A DNA stretch of 64,000 nt. Source: Rhodospirillales bacterium. Lineage in GTDB: Bacteria; Pseudomonadota; Alphaproteobacteria; Rhodospirillales; UBA2165. Made by a program: the position numbers and the translations under genes. The notes under the pieces are model-generated. The model saw nothing but the letters and a program-made list of their open reading frames with translations. It did no database searches and was not told the DNA's origin. Every line of letters begins with the position of its first letter. Position 1 is the stretch's first letter. Positions 27,867-36,369 of this stretch are shown here, piece by piece. Location: contig DUBF01000151.1 of the NCBI GenBank assembly GCA_012960465.1, positions 1 to 64,000 on the forward strand. The letters are read 5' to 3'.

Positions 27867-28337
27867 GTGATAACTTCTAGAAAGTGTTATTGGAAAGATA
27901 TTGAAATTGGCCGTGTTTTTAAAATGGGGTCAGTTAGTCTTGAGGCAGCTGAGATCAGAGCTTTTGCAACTAATTTTGATCCACAGCCTTACCATCTTGA
28001 TCGTGATTTGGCAAAGTCTTCGATATTTGGTGGTTTGTGTGCAAGTGGTTGGCACGTCTGCGCGTTGATGATGAAGTTGGTTAGCGATTGCTTAGATGCT
28101 GATCGGATTCCTTTACTCGGTAGCGATCAAGTTCCGTGGTTAAAATGGTATAGCCCCGTCTTTGAGGGAGATAGTATTTCAGGTGATATCACAATAACCG
28201 AAAAAAAAATTCCCGATAAGGCCACTGATTTTGGAATAATTACCTGTGATATAGTTATCAATAACCAAATTAATAAAAAAGTTATGGCTCTGACCACAAA
28301 TTTAATGATCGAAATAGGCCGGCAAAAAGATGTCTAA
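27867..28337 (+). CDS. MaoC-like (R)-specific enoyl-CoA hydratase, catalytic subunit
   Basis: Hot-dog-fold dehydratase/hydratase of 156 residues. The hydratase-2 type active site is intact: FDPQPYHLD with catalytic Asp38 and His43, followed by FGGLCASGWHVCALMM. Such proteins hydrate trans-2-enoyl-CoA esters to (R)-3-hydroxyacyl-CoA. The start is GTG 27867, with no strong ribosome site. It overlaps the following MaoC gene by 8 bp, so they are translationally coupled and probably make one complex. The nearby CoA-transferase may supply the CoA ester. Confidence 0.87.
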   Translation: MITSRKCYWKDIEIGRVFKMGSVSLEAAEIRAFATNFDPQPYHLDRDLAKSSIFGGLCASGWHVCALMMKLVSDCLDADRIPLLGSDQVPWLKWYSPVFEGDSISGDITITEKKIPDKATDFGIITCDIVINNQINKKVMALTTNLMIEIGRQKDV

Positions 28338-28818
28338 TATTTCTGTCCTACGTTCTAGATGGTTTGAAGACATTCCGATTGGCGAATTTCATGTTTTTGG
28401 TAGCCATACTTTTAGTGAACAAGAAATTATTGATTTTGGAACACTTTATGCGCCACAAGTGCATCACATTGATCCTGAAGCAGCATTGGATACGCGATAT
28501 CGTGGAATCATAGCATCAAATTGGCACCTCTGCGCAATTTGGATGCGTCTGCTGGTGAATTATATGGAGAATTATGCGCTGGGCGTTGAAGATGGTCGAC
28601 GCAATGGTGCCGGTGTTTGTATCAAAAATTTTGAAGTGTTTATACCTGTCAAATCAGGCCATACGCTAACATTTTCTCATGAAATTGTAGAAAAACCAGA
28701 TAAAGTTGTGCGTAAAAAATGGGGTATCATTCGTAGTCGTAATGAAGCATTTAACCACCGTAATGAATTAGTGATGCGTTTTTTTATTGATATTTTAGCT
28801 GAACGTTGTCCAAAATAA
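28330..28818 (+). CDS. MaoC-like protein lacking the catalytic Asp
   Basis: Hot-dog protein of 162 residues similar in layout to the upstream MaoC gene. The active-site stretch reads YAPQVHHID (40-48): Ala41 sits where the partner has its catalytic Asp, while the His (46) is kept. RGIIASNWHLCAIWMRL follows, with SN replacing the usual SG. It is probably a non-catalytic subunit that builds a heterodimer with the upstream protein, as in mycobacterial HadAB/HadBC and ChsH1-ChsH2. ATG 28330 lies inside the end of the first gene (8-bp overlap). About 50 nt after its stop comes the terminator of the convergent BI-1 gene. Confidence 0.83.
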   Translation: MSNISVLRSRWFEDIPIGEFHVFGSHTFSEQEIIDFGTLYAPQVHHIDPEAALDTRYRGIIASNWHLCAIWMRLLVNYMENYALGVEDGRRNGAGVCIKNFEVFIPVKSGHTLTFSHEIVEKPDKVVRKKWGIIRSRNEAFNHRNELVMRFFIDILAERCPK

Positions 28819-28876
28819 TAATTTACAACTGCTTTTTTAGTGCAGTTTTGTTTGGCTAAATATTTTTTTTGTAAAA

Positions 28877-28904
28877 AAACCCGGAAGCTTCAGCAACCGG
28901 GTTT
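28877..28904 (-). terminator. Rho-independent terminator of the BI-1 gene
   Basis: An 8-bp GC-rich stem (AAACCCGG/CCGGGTTT) with a 12-nt loop. On the minus strand it runs into seven T (counting those at the stem end), 17 bp after the stop of the leftward BI-1-family gene. On the plus strand there is no good T-run, so it serves mainly the leftward transcript. Confidence 0.85.
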
Positions 28905-28921
28905 CTCATGAATTTCACGTA

Positions 28922-29677
28922 TTATCTACGGTCGCCTAATAAATGTAAGAGCATCATAAATAGGTTCAAGAAGTCCAGATAGAGGCTTAGTGCCCCCATA
29001 ACAGCCTTCTTTGTTGCTGTTTCCGAGTGCTCGCCCTCAATGTACATTCTTTTTATATTCTGCGTATCATGAGCCGTGAGGCCAACAAAGACTAAAACCC
29101 CAACTACTGATATTACAAATGCCATAGCTGACGATTGCATGAATATATTGACCACAGAAGCTATGACGATACCTATAAGGCCCATAAATAAGAAGGAGCC
29201 AAACTTAGAAAGATCTCGTTTGGTCGTGTAACCGTAAAGGCTCATTGATGCGAAAGTACCTGCAGTGATAAAGAATACCCGCGTAATGCTTGCGCCGGTA
29301 TAAACTATAAAAATGTGGGTTAATGATAAGCCCATTATAGCTGCAAAAGCCCAGAAAACTGCCTGTGCTGTAGAAGCTTGCATTTTTTGGATGCCAAAAT
29401 TAAGTACTAAAATAAATGCCAAGGGAGATAGCATAATGATCCAAGCAAACAAGGTTGGGCTATAACTGCCACTAGGTCCAACCGAGTACATCATATTCAA
29501 TAGTGCTGGAAATTTTGTACCACCATAGGCAAAAATACCTGTCAGAATAAGACCGGATGCCATGTAATTGTATACGCGCAACATATACTGGCGGAGACCT
29601 GCGTCTAATTCAGATCCCTGGGCCTGCGCTAGACCAGAAAGACGCGCAATTTGATCTTTATTTCTTCCGAAAGCCAT
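28922..29677 (-). CDS. Bax inhibitor-1/YccA family membrane protein
   Basis: Inner-membrane protein of 251 residues with seven predicted transmembrane helices after a cytoplasmic N-terminal arm of about 30 residues (DAGLRQYMLRVYNYMASGL). The C-terminal part has GLTAHDTQNIKRMY and the ending YLDFLNLFMMLLHLLGDRR, both hallmarks of bacterial BI-1/YccA proteins. The acidic and basic residues there form the pH-sensing pair described for BsYetJ. It may modulate FtsH-dependent proteolysis (YccA) or leak calcium; neither is shown here. It starts at ATG 29677 after GAGGAA and ends in a strong terminator. Confidence 0.92.
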   Translation of the reverse strand: MAFGRNKDQIARLSGLAQAQGSELDAGLRQYMLRVYNYMASGLILTGIFAYGGTKFPALLNMMYSVGPSGSYSPTLFAWIIMLSPLAFILVLNFGIQKMQASTAQAVFWAFAAIMGLSLTHIFIVYTGASITRVFFITAGTFASMSLYGYTTKRDLSKFGSFLFMGLIGIVIASVVNIFMQSSAMAFVISVVGVLVFVGLTAHDTQNIKRMYIEGEHSETATKKAVMGALSLYLDFLNLFMMLLHLLGDRR

Positions 29678-29802
29678 AATTTTTCCTCTTAATTCTATTT
29701 TCTAACATGAATGTACCTTTAATATGTCAGGTAGATGATTAAGATCAAGTGAAATCATTTGAGTTTTATATGTATATAGAAACGTATGCTTACCTGAAGT
29801 TT

Positions 29803-32343
29803 TTATTTGTTACGGAGTAATGGGGCTGCTTTTTGTCCCAGGGCATGCCACGTTCCTGCAAAGCCGATAAATATGGTAATGACTAAACAAACAAAAATGG
29901 TAGATAAAACCGTAATTGGGATAAAAAACCATGTCATATCCATTAGAAACACTATAATACTCCATGCTGCGATTGTCGCGATAAATGTCGAAATGAAGGA
30001 TGTTACGATACCTAAAAGGCCATATTCTATTAAGAAAGACTTTAGAATTGTGTGGCGCGTAGCACCTAAAACCTTATATATAACTGATTCGTATATGCGA
30101 CGACGACGGCTAGCTGCTACGGCTCCTGCTAGGACTAGACTACCACTAAAAATTGTAATTGCTGCCGTGGATCGGATCGCAGTTCCGATGCCGTCCAGCA
30201 TTGTTGCTGCTGCCTGAAGCGCTTCGCGCACCCTGATGATAGAAATATTATTAAAACGCTCGCCGATTGCTTGTTCAATCTTCGCTTCGAGTTTTTTAGG
30301 TGCCTGCAACGCAGCAATATGGCTTTGCGGTGCTGAATCCAGTGTTCCGGGTGCAAAGATGATTGCAAAATTAAAACGTAACGATTTCCAATCAATTTTT
30401 CTGAGTGAAGAAATTTTAGCTTCAACGTTTCGGCCCAAGATATTAAGGGTAATGCTATCGCCGAGGCTAACGCCAAAACCTTTTGCAATATTTGCATCCA
30501 GTGAAATTAACGGTGGGCCGTTATAGTTTTCAGGCCACCATTTCCCCTCAACAATGTGAGTACCTTTCGGTGGTCTCGTGGCATACGTAAGGGCACGATC
30601 TCCTCGGATTGCCCATTGGAGACCAGCGTCTATGTTAACCTTTTCAACCGGTACTCGATTAATTTGTACAATACGACCCCTCAAAGTTGCCGTTCGTTTG
30701 AATTCACCAGTTCCAGGAATTGATTTGATGGTCTGATCAAAACTTGTCGTTTGGTTTGGTTGAATATCGATAAAGAAAAAAGCTGGAGCCATTACGGGAA
30801 GGCGTTCATTTATTTGGCGACTTAGATTTCCTTCGATTAAAGCAATGGTAATCAAAACAGTGAGCCCCAGACCAAGTGAAATTATCACACTGGAGGTATT
30901 AGCCCCAGGACGAAAGAGGTTTGAGAGTGCAAGTCGGAATTCGATATTTTGAATATGATTATATTTTTTTGCAAGATATACAAACAGTGTTGCGGCACTT
31001 TTTAATAAAATTAAAGCAAGGACAGTACCTATAATAAACCAAATAGAGAACCACTTGTCATCTGAGGTGATTATAGTTAATCCTGCCAGACCTAGAGCCC
31101 CTGCAATAATAGCAAATATAAATTTGCGGTGAGGACGGATAATTGCTGGTTGTATTGAGTCTCTATATAAATTTGCTGCTGGTATTTTTTGAGTTTTTGA
31201 AAGTGGCCATAGGGTAAAAGTTATCGCAATTAAGCCACCAAAAATGGCTGCAATTACGAGTGGTATTGGGTAAAAACCAATTTCTGGGCTTACTGGCCAA
31301 ACATCATCGAGGGTGTTAACAGCTATTAGCGGCAGCAATGATCCAATGGCTAGGCCAATAATAGTTCCTAATCCTGCGAGCATCGCAACTTGTATGAAAT
31401 AAATCTGAAAAATGAGGCTACTATTAGCCCCTAAACATTTATAGGTAGCTATAGTTTTAATTTTACTTTCGAGGTAACTTGAAACCGCGTTACTCACGCC
31501 TGTTCCGCCAATTAGCAATGTTGTCAGCCCTACAAAAGATAAAAATAGCGTCATGCGATCAATGAACCGTTGCAATCCGGGTGTAGCTTCTTCTGTATTA
31601 CGGATGCGCCAGCCTGTTTTTGGAAACTTCTTATCGAGCGCTGCCCTCCATGAAGCTGGAGTAACAGCCTTTGGAAGCAAAATACGGTAACGGTAACGAA
31701 TTTGGCTGCCGGGTTGAATTAAATTAGTCGAAACTAATCCTGCAGCTGGTACCATTAACCGGGGGCCCAGACTTAAGACGTTTGCAACCCGGTCAGGCTC
31801 ATTTTTAATGATGCCGGCCAGGCGAAACTGGCTATCTCCAACATTTAAGATATCTCCAATTTCTAAATTCAGTTTGTTTAGTAAATTATTATCGGCGACT
31901 GCGCCCCATAAACCATCTTTTTTTGCCAATACTTTTTTTAAATTTATTTTCTCTCTTAGTTGCATTTCTCCTATTAGAGGGTAGGCGTTGTCTACACCTT
32001 TTAATTCTACGAGAGCACGTTCTTTATTTCTACCAGCATTTTTTGCCATTGCCCGCATTTCAATTATTTCTGAGAAGTTAGACGTCGCTTTAAAATACTC
32101 AAGTTGTTCTTTTGTAGCCGGACGATGCAAAAGCCGTAAGGAAACGTCGCCGCCAAGTAATTTTTTGCCATCTCTTTTAAGGCCAGCTTCAATTGATTTA
32201 GTTAGGGTGCTGACGCCGGCTATGGTTCCAACGCCAAGGGCCAGGCAAGCAATAAATATGCGGAAACCTTTAATGCCGCCTCGTAGTTCACGAAATGCAA
32301 ACTTTATCGCCAGCGACAGTTGACTAATTTGAATTTTACGCAT
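29803..32343 (-). CDS. ybbP: ABC transporter permease, YbbP type
   Basis: Large permease of 846 residues with two FtsX-like transmembrane modules (helix groups near 265-400 and 720-830), additional central helices (around 410-500), and periplasmic domains between them. The N-terminal FRELRGGIKGFRIFIACLALGVGTIAGVSTL is typical of YbbP. Together with the ATPase encoded just upstream (4-bp gap) it forms a YbbAP complex, which couples ATP use to work on the envelope side rather than classical substrate uptake. The arrangement with a divergent TesA-type esterase is conserved in proteobacteria. The C-terminal ALGQKAAPLLRNK is a common family ending. Confidence 0.9.
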   Translation of the reverse strand: MRKIQISQLSLAIKFAFRELRGGIKGFRIFIACLALGVGTIAGVSTLTKSIEAGLKRDGKKLLGGDVSLRLLHRPATKEQLEYFKATSNFSEIIEMRAMAKNAGRNKERALVELKGVDNAYPLIGEMQLREKINLKKVLAKKDGLWGAVADNNLLNKLNLEIGDILNVGDSQFRLAGIIKNEPDRVANVLSLGPRLMVPAAGLVSTNLIQPGSQIRYRYRILLPKAVTPASWRAALDKKFPKTGWRIRNTEEATPGLQRFIDRMTLFLSFVGLTTLLIGGTGVSNAVSSYLESKIKTIATYKCLGANSSLIFQIYFIQVAMLAGLGTIIGLAIGSLLPLIAVNTLDDVWPVSPEIGFYPIPLVIAAIFGGLIAITFTLWPLSKTQKIPAANLYRDSIQPAIIRPHRKFIFAIIAGALGLAGLTIITSDDKWFSIWFIIGTVLALILLKSAATLFVYLAKKYNHIQNIEFRLALSNLFRPGANTSSVIISLGLGLTVLITIALIEGNLSRQINERLPVMAPAFFFIDIQPNQTTSFDQTIKSIPGTGEFKRTATLRGRIVQINRVPVEKVNIDAGLQWAIRGDRALTYATRPPKGTHIVEGKWWPENYNGPPLISLDANIAKGFGVSLGDSITLNILGRNVEAKISSLRKIDWKSLRFNFAIIFAPGTLDSAPQSHIAALQAPKKLEAKIEQAIGERFNNISIIRVREALQAAATMLDGIGTAIRSTAAITIFSGSLVLAGAVAASRRRRIYESVIYKVLGATRHTILKSFLIEYGLLGIVTSFISTFIATIAAWSIIVFLMDMTWFFIPITVLSTIFVCLVITIFIGFAGTWHALGQKAAPLLRNK

Positions 32344-32347
32344 GAAT

Positions 32348-33067
32348 TTATTTGCTTTCGATTACCCGGCCATCTGCCAAGGTAATAATACGGTCGCAGC
32401 GGTCAGCAAGCATGGGGTCATGACTCACTAGTATCAAAGTCGTAGACGTGGTTGCTTGAAGTTTAAAAAGTAAATCCATAACAGCTTTTCCAGTTATACC
32501 ATCTAAATTACCTGTTGGTTCATCGGCAAGAAGTATCTTTGGTCGGACCGCAAAGGCACGTGCTAATGCGACCCTTTGCTGTTCGCCTCCAGAAAGTTGA
32601 CTAGGATAGTGGGTCAGTCGGTGATCCAGTCCAACCGCATTCAGTTGTTCTCTAGCAAGATCACTAGCATTTATGTTGCCAGAAAACTCAAGAGGTACAG
32701 CTACATTCTCATGGGCGGTCATAGTTGGAATAAGGTGAAAATCTTGGAAAACAATTCCTATATTGTCACGGCGAAAACGGGCAAGTTCATCCTCGTCTAA
32801 GCTTGTTAAATCAATCCCGGCCGTTTTAATAATGCCAGATGAAATCCGTTCAAGGCCAGCCACAACCATTATCATGGTTGATTTTCCACCACCAGATGGT
32901 CCTATAATTCCAACGGCTTCCCCCTTCTCAATGTCAAAGGAAAGCCCGCGAAGAATTTTTACCTCGCCCGCAGTATTATTTAAGCTTAACGTAACGTCCT
33001 TCAGATGCACAGCAGTTCCGGTTTCGTTTTGTGACCCGGCGTTTGAAATTTGGTTCAGATAAGACAT
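32348..33067 (-). CDS. ybbA: ABC transporter ATP-binding protein, YbbA type
   Basis: ATPase of 239 residues in the LolD/MacB/FtsE class. Walker A is GPSGGGKST (about 57-65), the signature is [15 protein letters not shown], Walker B is ILLADEPTG followed by NLDG, and the switch His is in LVSHD. ATG 33067 has GGGAA upstream. It drives the YbbP permease encoded immediately downstream. Only 10 bp separate its start codon from that of the divergent TesA gene. Confidence 0.93.
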   Translation of the reverse strand: MSYLNQISNAGSQNETGTAVHLKDVTLSLNNTAGEVKILRGLSFDIEKGEAVGIIGPSGGGKSTMIMVVAGLERISSGIIKTAGIDLTSLDEDELARFRRDNIGIVFQDFHLIPTMTAHENVAVPLEFSGNINASDLAREQLNAVGLDHRLTHYPSQLSGGEQQRVALARAFAVRPKILLADEPTGNLDGITGKAVMDLLFKLQATTSTTLILVSHDPMLADRCDRIITLADGRVIESK

Positions 33068-33077
33068 ATATTCCCAT

Positions 33078-33767
33078 ATGGTTTTAAAATATGTAACTCA
33101 TATGTTTCTTTCGTGGCGTCGATCAAGCCGTTTTTATTGCTATGGCAGTATTTTTTTTGTTCCTTTGACGATCTTATCACTCGTAAATGTGCCATCTAAT
33201 TCGTCTGAAATAACACAACCAGTTATAAAACTCATGATTTTTGGTGATAGTTTGACAGCAGGCTATGGCCTAAAAAGATCAGACTCTTTTTCAGAAAAAT
33301 TATCCAACGCTCTGAAAAGCAAAGGCTGTAACGTTCGGATTATTTTATCAAGCGTATCTGGCGATACAACCGCCGGGGGTAAGGCGAGACTTGATTGGGC
33401 ATTAATAGAAAAGCCTGATGCCTTCCTTTTGGAACTTGGTGCTAATGATGGATTGAGAGGTATTGATCCATCAGTTTCTCGAGAGAACTTAGAGAGTATA
33501 ATAAAGAAATTAAAAAAAAATAGAGTAAAAACATTAATAGTCGGTATGTTTGCGCCACCTAATTTGGGAAAGGAATATAGCCGCGAGTTCAACAATATTT
33601 TTTCGAGTTTAGCTAAGAAATATAGTTTATTGTTTTACCCATTTTTTCTTGAGGGTGTTGCTGCAAATCCCCAATTGAACCAAGCCGACGGTATTCATCC
33701 CAACCCTAAGGGTGTGGACGAAATTATAAAACGGATGTTGCCGATAGTTATGAAGTTAGTAAGATAG
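33078..33767 (+). CDS. tesA: Arylesterase / lysophospholipase, TesA (SGNH) family
   Basis: SGNH hydrolase of 229 residues acting in the periplasm on acyl esters or thioesters. Block I is IFGDSLTAGYGL with the nucleophile Ser near 57, block III is ELGANDGLRG, and the Asp-His pair is DGIHPNPKG near the C-terminus. A hydrophobic segment near residues 20-37 (after basic residues) acts as a signal peptide or anchor; the start might be ATG 33102 rather than 33078. It is divergent from ybbA-ybbP, as in many proteobacteria, and may act on lipids handled by that ABC system. Confidence 0.9.
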   Translation: MVLKYVTHMFLSWRRSSRFYCYGSIFFVPLTILSLVNVPSNSSEITQPVIKLMIFGDSLTAGYGLKRSDSFSEKLSNALKSKGCNVRIILSSVSGDTTAGGKARLDWALIEKPDAFLLELGANDGLRGIDPSVSRENLESIIKKLKKNRVKTLIVGMFAPPNLGKEYSREFNNIFSSLAKKYSLLFYPFFLEGVAANPQLNQADGIHPNPKGVDEIIKRMLPIVMKLVR

Positions 33768-33801
33768 AATTTAATTCAAAAGCTAGGGTAAAATAAAATT
33801 T

Positions 33802-34923
33802 ATGTTTCAATCTGCTCACGCACAAAATACTAGTTGGCAGTCTGCAGTCCAAGATTGCCTTAATGAGTTAGATAAAAATATAGATGCAACGATAGGTTTT
33901 GTTTATGTTACTGATGTCATTGCACCATATCTTTCGTCAATTCTTGAAATTCTAAAGAATAGGACCGGAATTGAAATGTGGGTTGGGAGTGCCGGCTCTG
34001 GCGTTTGTGCTATTGGATCTGGTGGTGGGCGTGAATATTTTGGGGTTCCTGCCATTGCTATTATGACAGCAGATCTGCCAAAAACCGAATTGAAAATACT
34101 ATCAACAATTGACACTGTTAATTCAGATGATTTTGTTAAACAACCGCAAAACAATGAATTTATATCTGGTCCACCATTAATTTTACTCCATGCTGACTAT
34201 GCAAATGGAGATGTTCTTGAAATTGTGGATGATATTGCTATTGAGACCGAAGGTTATTTAATAGGTGGACTTACATTGAGTGACACACCTAAACATCATG
34301 TTGCCGGTGGGGTAACAGGTGGGGGTGTGTCAGGCGTTATTTTTGATCCGGGAATTGGTGTTGTAACGTCTCTAAGTCAAGGATGTCGACCGATTGGTAA
34401 GGTGCATGAAGTCACGGAATGTTCTGAGAATTTTATTATTGGCTTGGATGATCGTAATGCCATAGAAATTTTCCAAGAAGATATAGGCGAGGTTTTATCT
34501 CGTGATATGCAGAAAGTGGGTGGTTTTATTCATGTTGCGTTGCCTATTGCTGGTTCGGATACGGGTGACTATGTTGTTCGTAATTTAATTGGTGTGGATC
34601 CGAATGAGGGTGTGATTGCTATTGCAGCTCCCGTTGACCATGGTGATCACTTGATGTTTGTTAGTCGAGACGCCAATGCCGCGCAAAAAGATCTTGTTGA
34701 AATGGTTGTTGGATTGAAGAAACGTGCCGGTTTAAATATTAAGGGCGGTATTTATATTTCATGTATTGCTCGAGGCCCGCATATGTTTGGCGAGGCTAAT
34801 GCTGAGATGAAAATAATAGAGAGCGTTCTCGGTGATATACCTATAATTGGCTTATATGCAAATGGTGAAATATCTAATAATCAGCTTTACAGTTATACCG
34901 GTGTTCTAACATTATTTGTTTAG
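33802..34923 (+). CDS. FIST domain protein (FIST_N + FIST_C)
   Basis: Soluble protein of 373 residues. FIST_N covers about 20-200 (IGFVYVTDVIAPYLSSIL, then VGSAGSGVCAIGSGGGREYFG and a Gly-rich stretch near 170). FIST_C covers about 215-360 and includes CIARGPHMFGEANAEM and the typical terminal PIIGLYANGEISN. FIST is thought to be a small-ligand (amino-acid) sensory domain, usually attached to kinases or methyl-accepting domains. Here it has no output domain and no signalling gene as neighbour. It lies 34 bp after tesA on the same strand and may be cotranscribed. Confidence 0.85.
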   Translation: MFQSAHAQNTSWQSAVQDCLNELDKNIDATIGFVYVTDVIAPYLSSILEILKNRTGIEMWVGSAGSGVCAIGSGGGREYFGVPAIAIMTADLPKTELKILSTIDTVNSDDFVKQPQNNEFISGPPLILLHADYANGDVLEIVDDIAIETEGYLIGGLTLSDTPKHHVAGGVTGGGVSGVIFDPGIGVVTSLSQGCRPIGKVHEVTECSENFIIGLDDRNAIEIFQEDIGEVLSRDMQKVGGFIHVALPIAGSDTGDYVVRNLIGVDPNEGVIAIAAPVDHGDHLMFVSRDANAAQKDLVEMVVGLKKRAGLNIKGGIYISCIARGPHMFGEANAEMKIIESVLGDIPIIGLYANGEISNNQLYSYTGVLTLFV

Positions 34924-34997
34924 TTATAGATTTGTTATTACTACCGCTTCAAATTTATTTCTAATAAGGTTCAAATAATCTAATCTCTAGTATCAGA

Positions 34998-35471
34998 TTA
35001 TAAATCGTTGTTTTTAATATGCATCAGCAATCCTTCGGAGGCGTCCTCAATTAGATCGAGGACCAGGTCAAAGCCGTCTGGGCTACTATAATAGGGATCT
35101 GGGACATCTAACTGATTTAGATGGGGCGCAAACTCTAAAAATCGAAAAAGTTTATTTTGCATCTCTTCAGGAATCAGTTTTTGAAGTGTTAAAATATTGT
35201 CTGTGTCCATTGCCAGAAGATAATCTGATTCGATAACGTCTAGATTATTGATTAGTCGGGACCGTTGATTGGAAATATCGTAGCCCCTTTGGGCGGCAAA
35301 TTCTTGTGAGCGCGTATCTGGGGGATTTCCCACGTGCCATGATCCTGTTCCAACAGAGTCAATTTCAATTTTATCTTCCAAACAATTAATTTGGATATGT
35401 TTCCTAAAAACACCTTCTGCCGTCGGTGACCGACAAATGTTTCCTAGGCAAACAAAAAGAACCTTGACCAA
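34998..35471 (-). CDS. Low-molecular-weight protein-tyrosine phosphatase
   Basis: Cytoplasmic phosphatase of about 158 residues. The P-loop CLGNICRS (Cys8 to Arg14, C-x5-R) follows directly on the N-terminal strand MVKVLFV. The general-acid Asp lies in DVPDPYYSS near residue 125. I place the start at TTG 35471 because a perfect AAGGAGG ends 5-6 nt upstream of it; the in-frame GTG 35477 would overlap that ribosome site. No Wzc-like kinase or exopolysaccharide genes are near, so arsenate reductase-like or housekeeping roles are equally possible. It is divergent from the sirtuin gene, with only 28 bp between start codons. Confidence 0.9.
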   Translation of the reverse strand: MVKVLFVCLGNICRSPTAEGVFRKHIQINCLEDKIEIDSVGTGSWHVGNPPDTRSQEFAAQRGYDISNQRSRLINNLDVIESDYLLAMDTDNILTLQKLIPEEMQNKLFRFLEFAPHLNQLDVPDPYYSSPDGFDLVLDLIEDASEGLLMHIKNNDL

Positions 35472-35499
35472 AACCACCTCCTTCTATCGGATACTCTAC

Positions 35500-36246
35500 A
35501 TGGATGACACTCAATGGGAAATTGTTATATTAACGGGTGCTGGAATTTCCCAGGAATCTGGCCTTGATACTTTTCGCGATAAGGGGGGTATTTGGTCAAA
35601 GGTTAACATCGAAGATGTCGCGACACCAAACGCTTATCAAAAACACCCTAAGAGAGTCCAAGAATTTTATAACGCTCGACGGAGACCGCTAATTGAAGGT
35701 CTTATAAAACCCAATGCTGCTCACAATGCCTTGGCTCGGTTAGAAAAAGAATGGTCTTCCGAAAATAGAGGGAAAGTGACAATAGTAACCCAAAATATTG
35801 ACAATCTTCATGAGATGGCTGGTTCTAAAAATCTTATTCATATGCACGGTGAAATTTTAAAAGCACGATGTCAAAAGTGCGGTAACATATTGATTTGCAA
35901 TACTGATCTGGGGTTTGAAGAGGTTTGTCCTGAATGCACTGGAAAAGATGTTTTACGCCCCCACGTTGTTTGGTTTGGTGAGATGCCATTGGAGATGGAT
36001 CATATTTATGCATTACTGGAAAAATGTGCCTTATTTATTTCAATCGGCACTTCAGGAAATGTCTACCCGGCGGCCGGCTTTGTCCAGTTTGTTGGTGTAA
36101 ATTTAAATGTTTATAAAATAGAATTAAATCTTGAGCCCTCAGAGGGTGCAACGCTGTTTGATGAAGCGCGCTACGGCGCCGCGACCGACCCCATCCCACT
36201 TTTTGTTGAGGAATTACTATTGAATGGTATCCCTTCCAGAAATTAG
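35500..36246 (+). CDS. cobB: Sir2-family NAD-dependent protein deacylase (CobB-like)
   Basis: Sirtuin of 248 residues removing acyl groups (acetyl, succinyl) from lysines. Landmarks are the NAD loop LTGAGISQESGLDTFRD, TQNIDNLHE, the catalytic His in HMHGE, and the zinc ligands CQKCG and CPEC. The start at ATG 35500 gives MDDTQWEIVILTGAGIS, the normal sirtuin length; an upstream ATG at 35437 lies inside the divergent phosphatase gene and adds an unrelated 21 residues. There is no clear Shine-Dalgarno. A plausible physiological link is the control of acyl-CoA synthetases such as the acetoacetyl-CoA synthetase at 38.3 kb, but this is inference. Confidence 0.92.
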   Translation: MDDTQWEIVILTGAGISQESGLDTFRDKGGIWSKVNIEDVATPNAYQKHPKRVQEFYNARRRPLIEGLIKPNAAHNALARLEKEWSSENRGKVTIVTQNIDNLHEMAGSKNLIHMHGEILKARCQKCGNILICNTDLGFEEVCPECTGKDVLRPHVVWFGEMPLEMDHIYALLEKCALFISIGTSGNVYPAAGFVQFVGVNLNVYKIELNLEPSEGATLFDEARYGAATDPIPLFVEELLLNGIPSRN

Positions 36247-36369
36247 TGGCTGTAGAAAATGTAAAGAAAACCTTCCGCTAGGCTAAGTCCGATAGCATTC
36301 GATAATAATACTGCAGAAATCCTTATTATTAGGCACGTATCAAAGACTTATTGTCTTAGAGATTATATA

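Noticed and set aside
29807-30217. 136-codon reading frame antisense to the YbbP permease gene
   Set aside because: It is a mirror of the permease coding frame with no domain or ribosome site.
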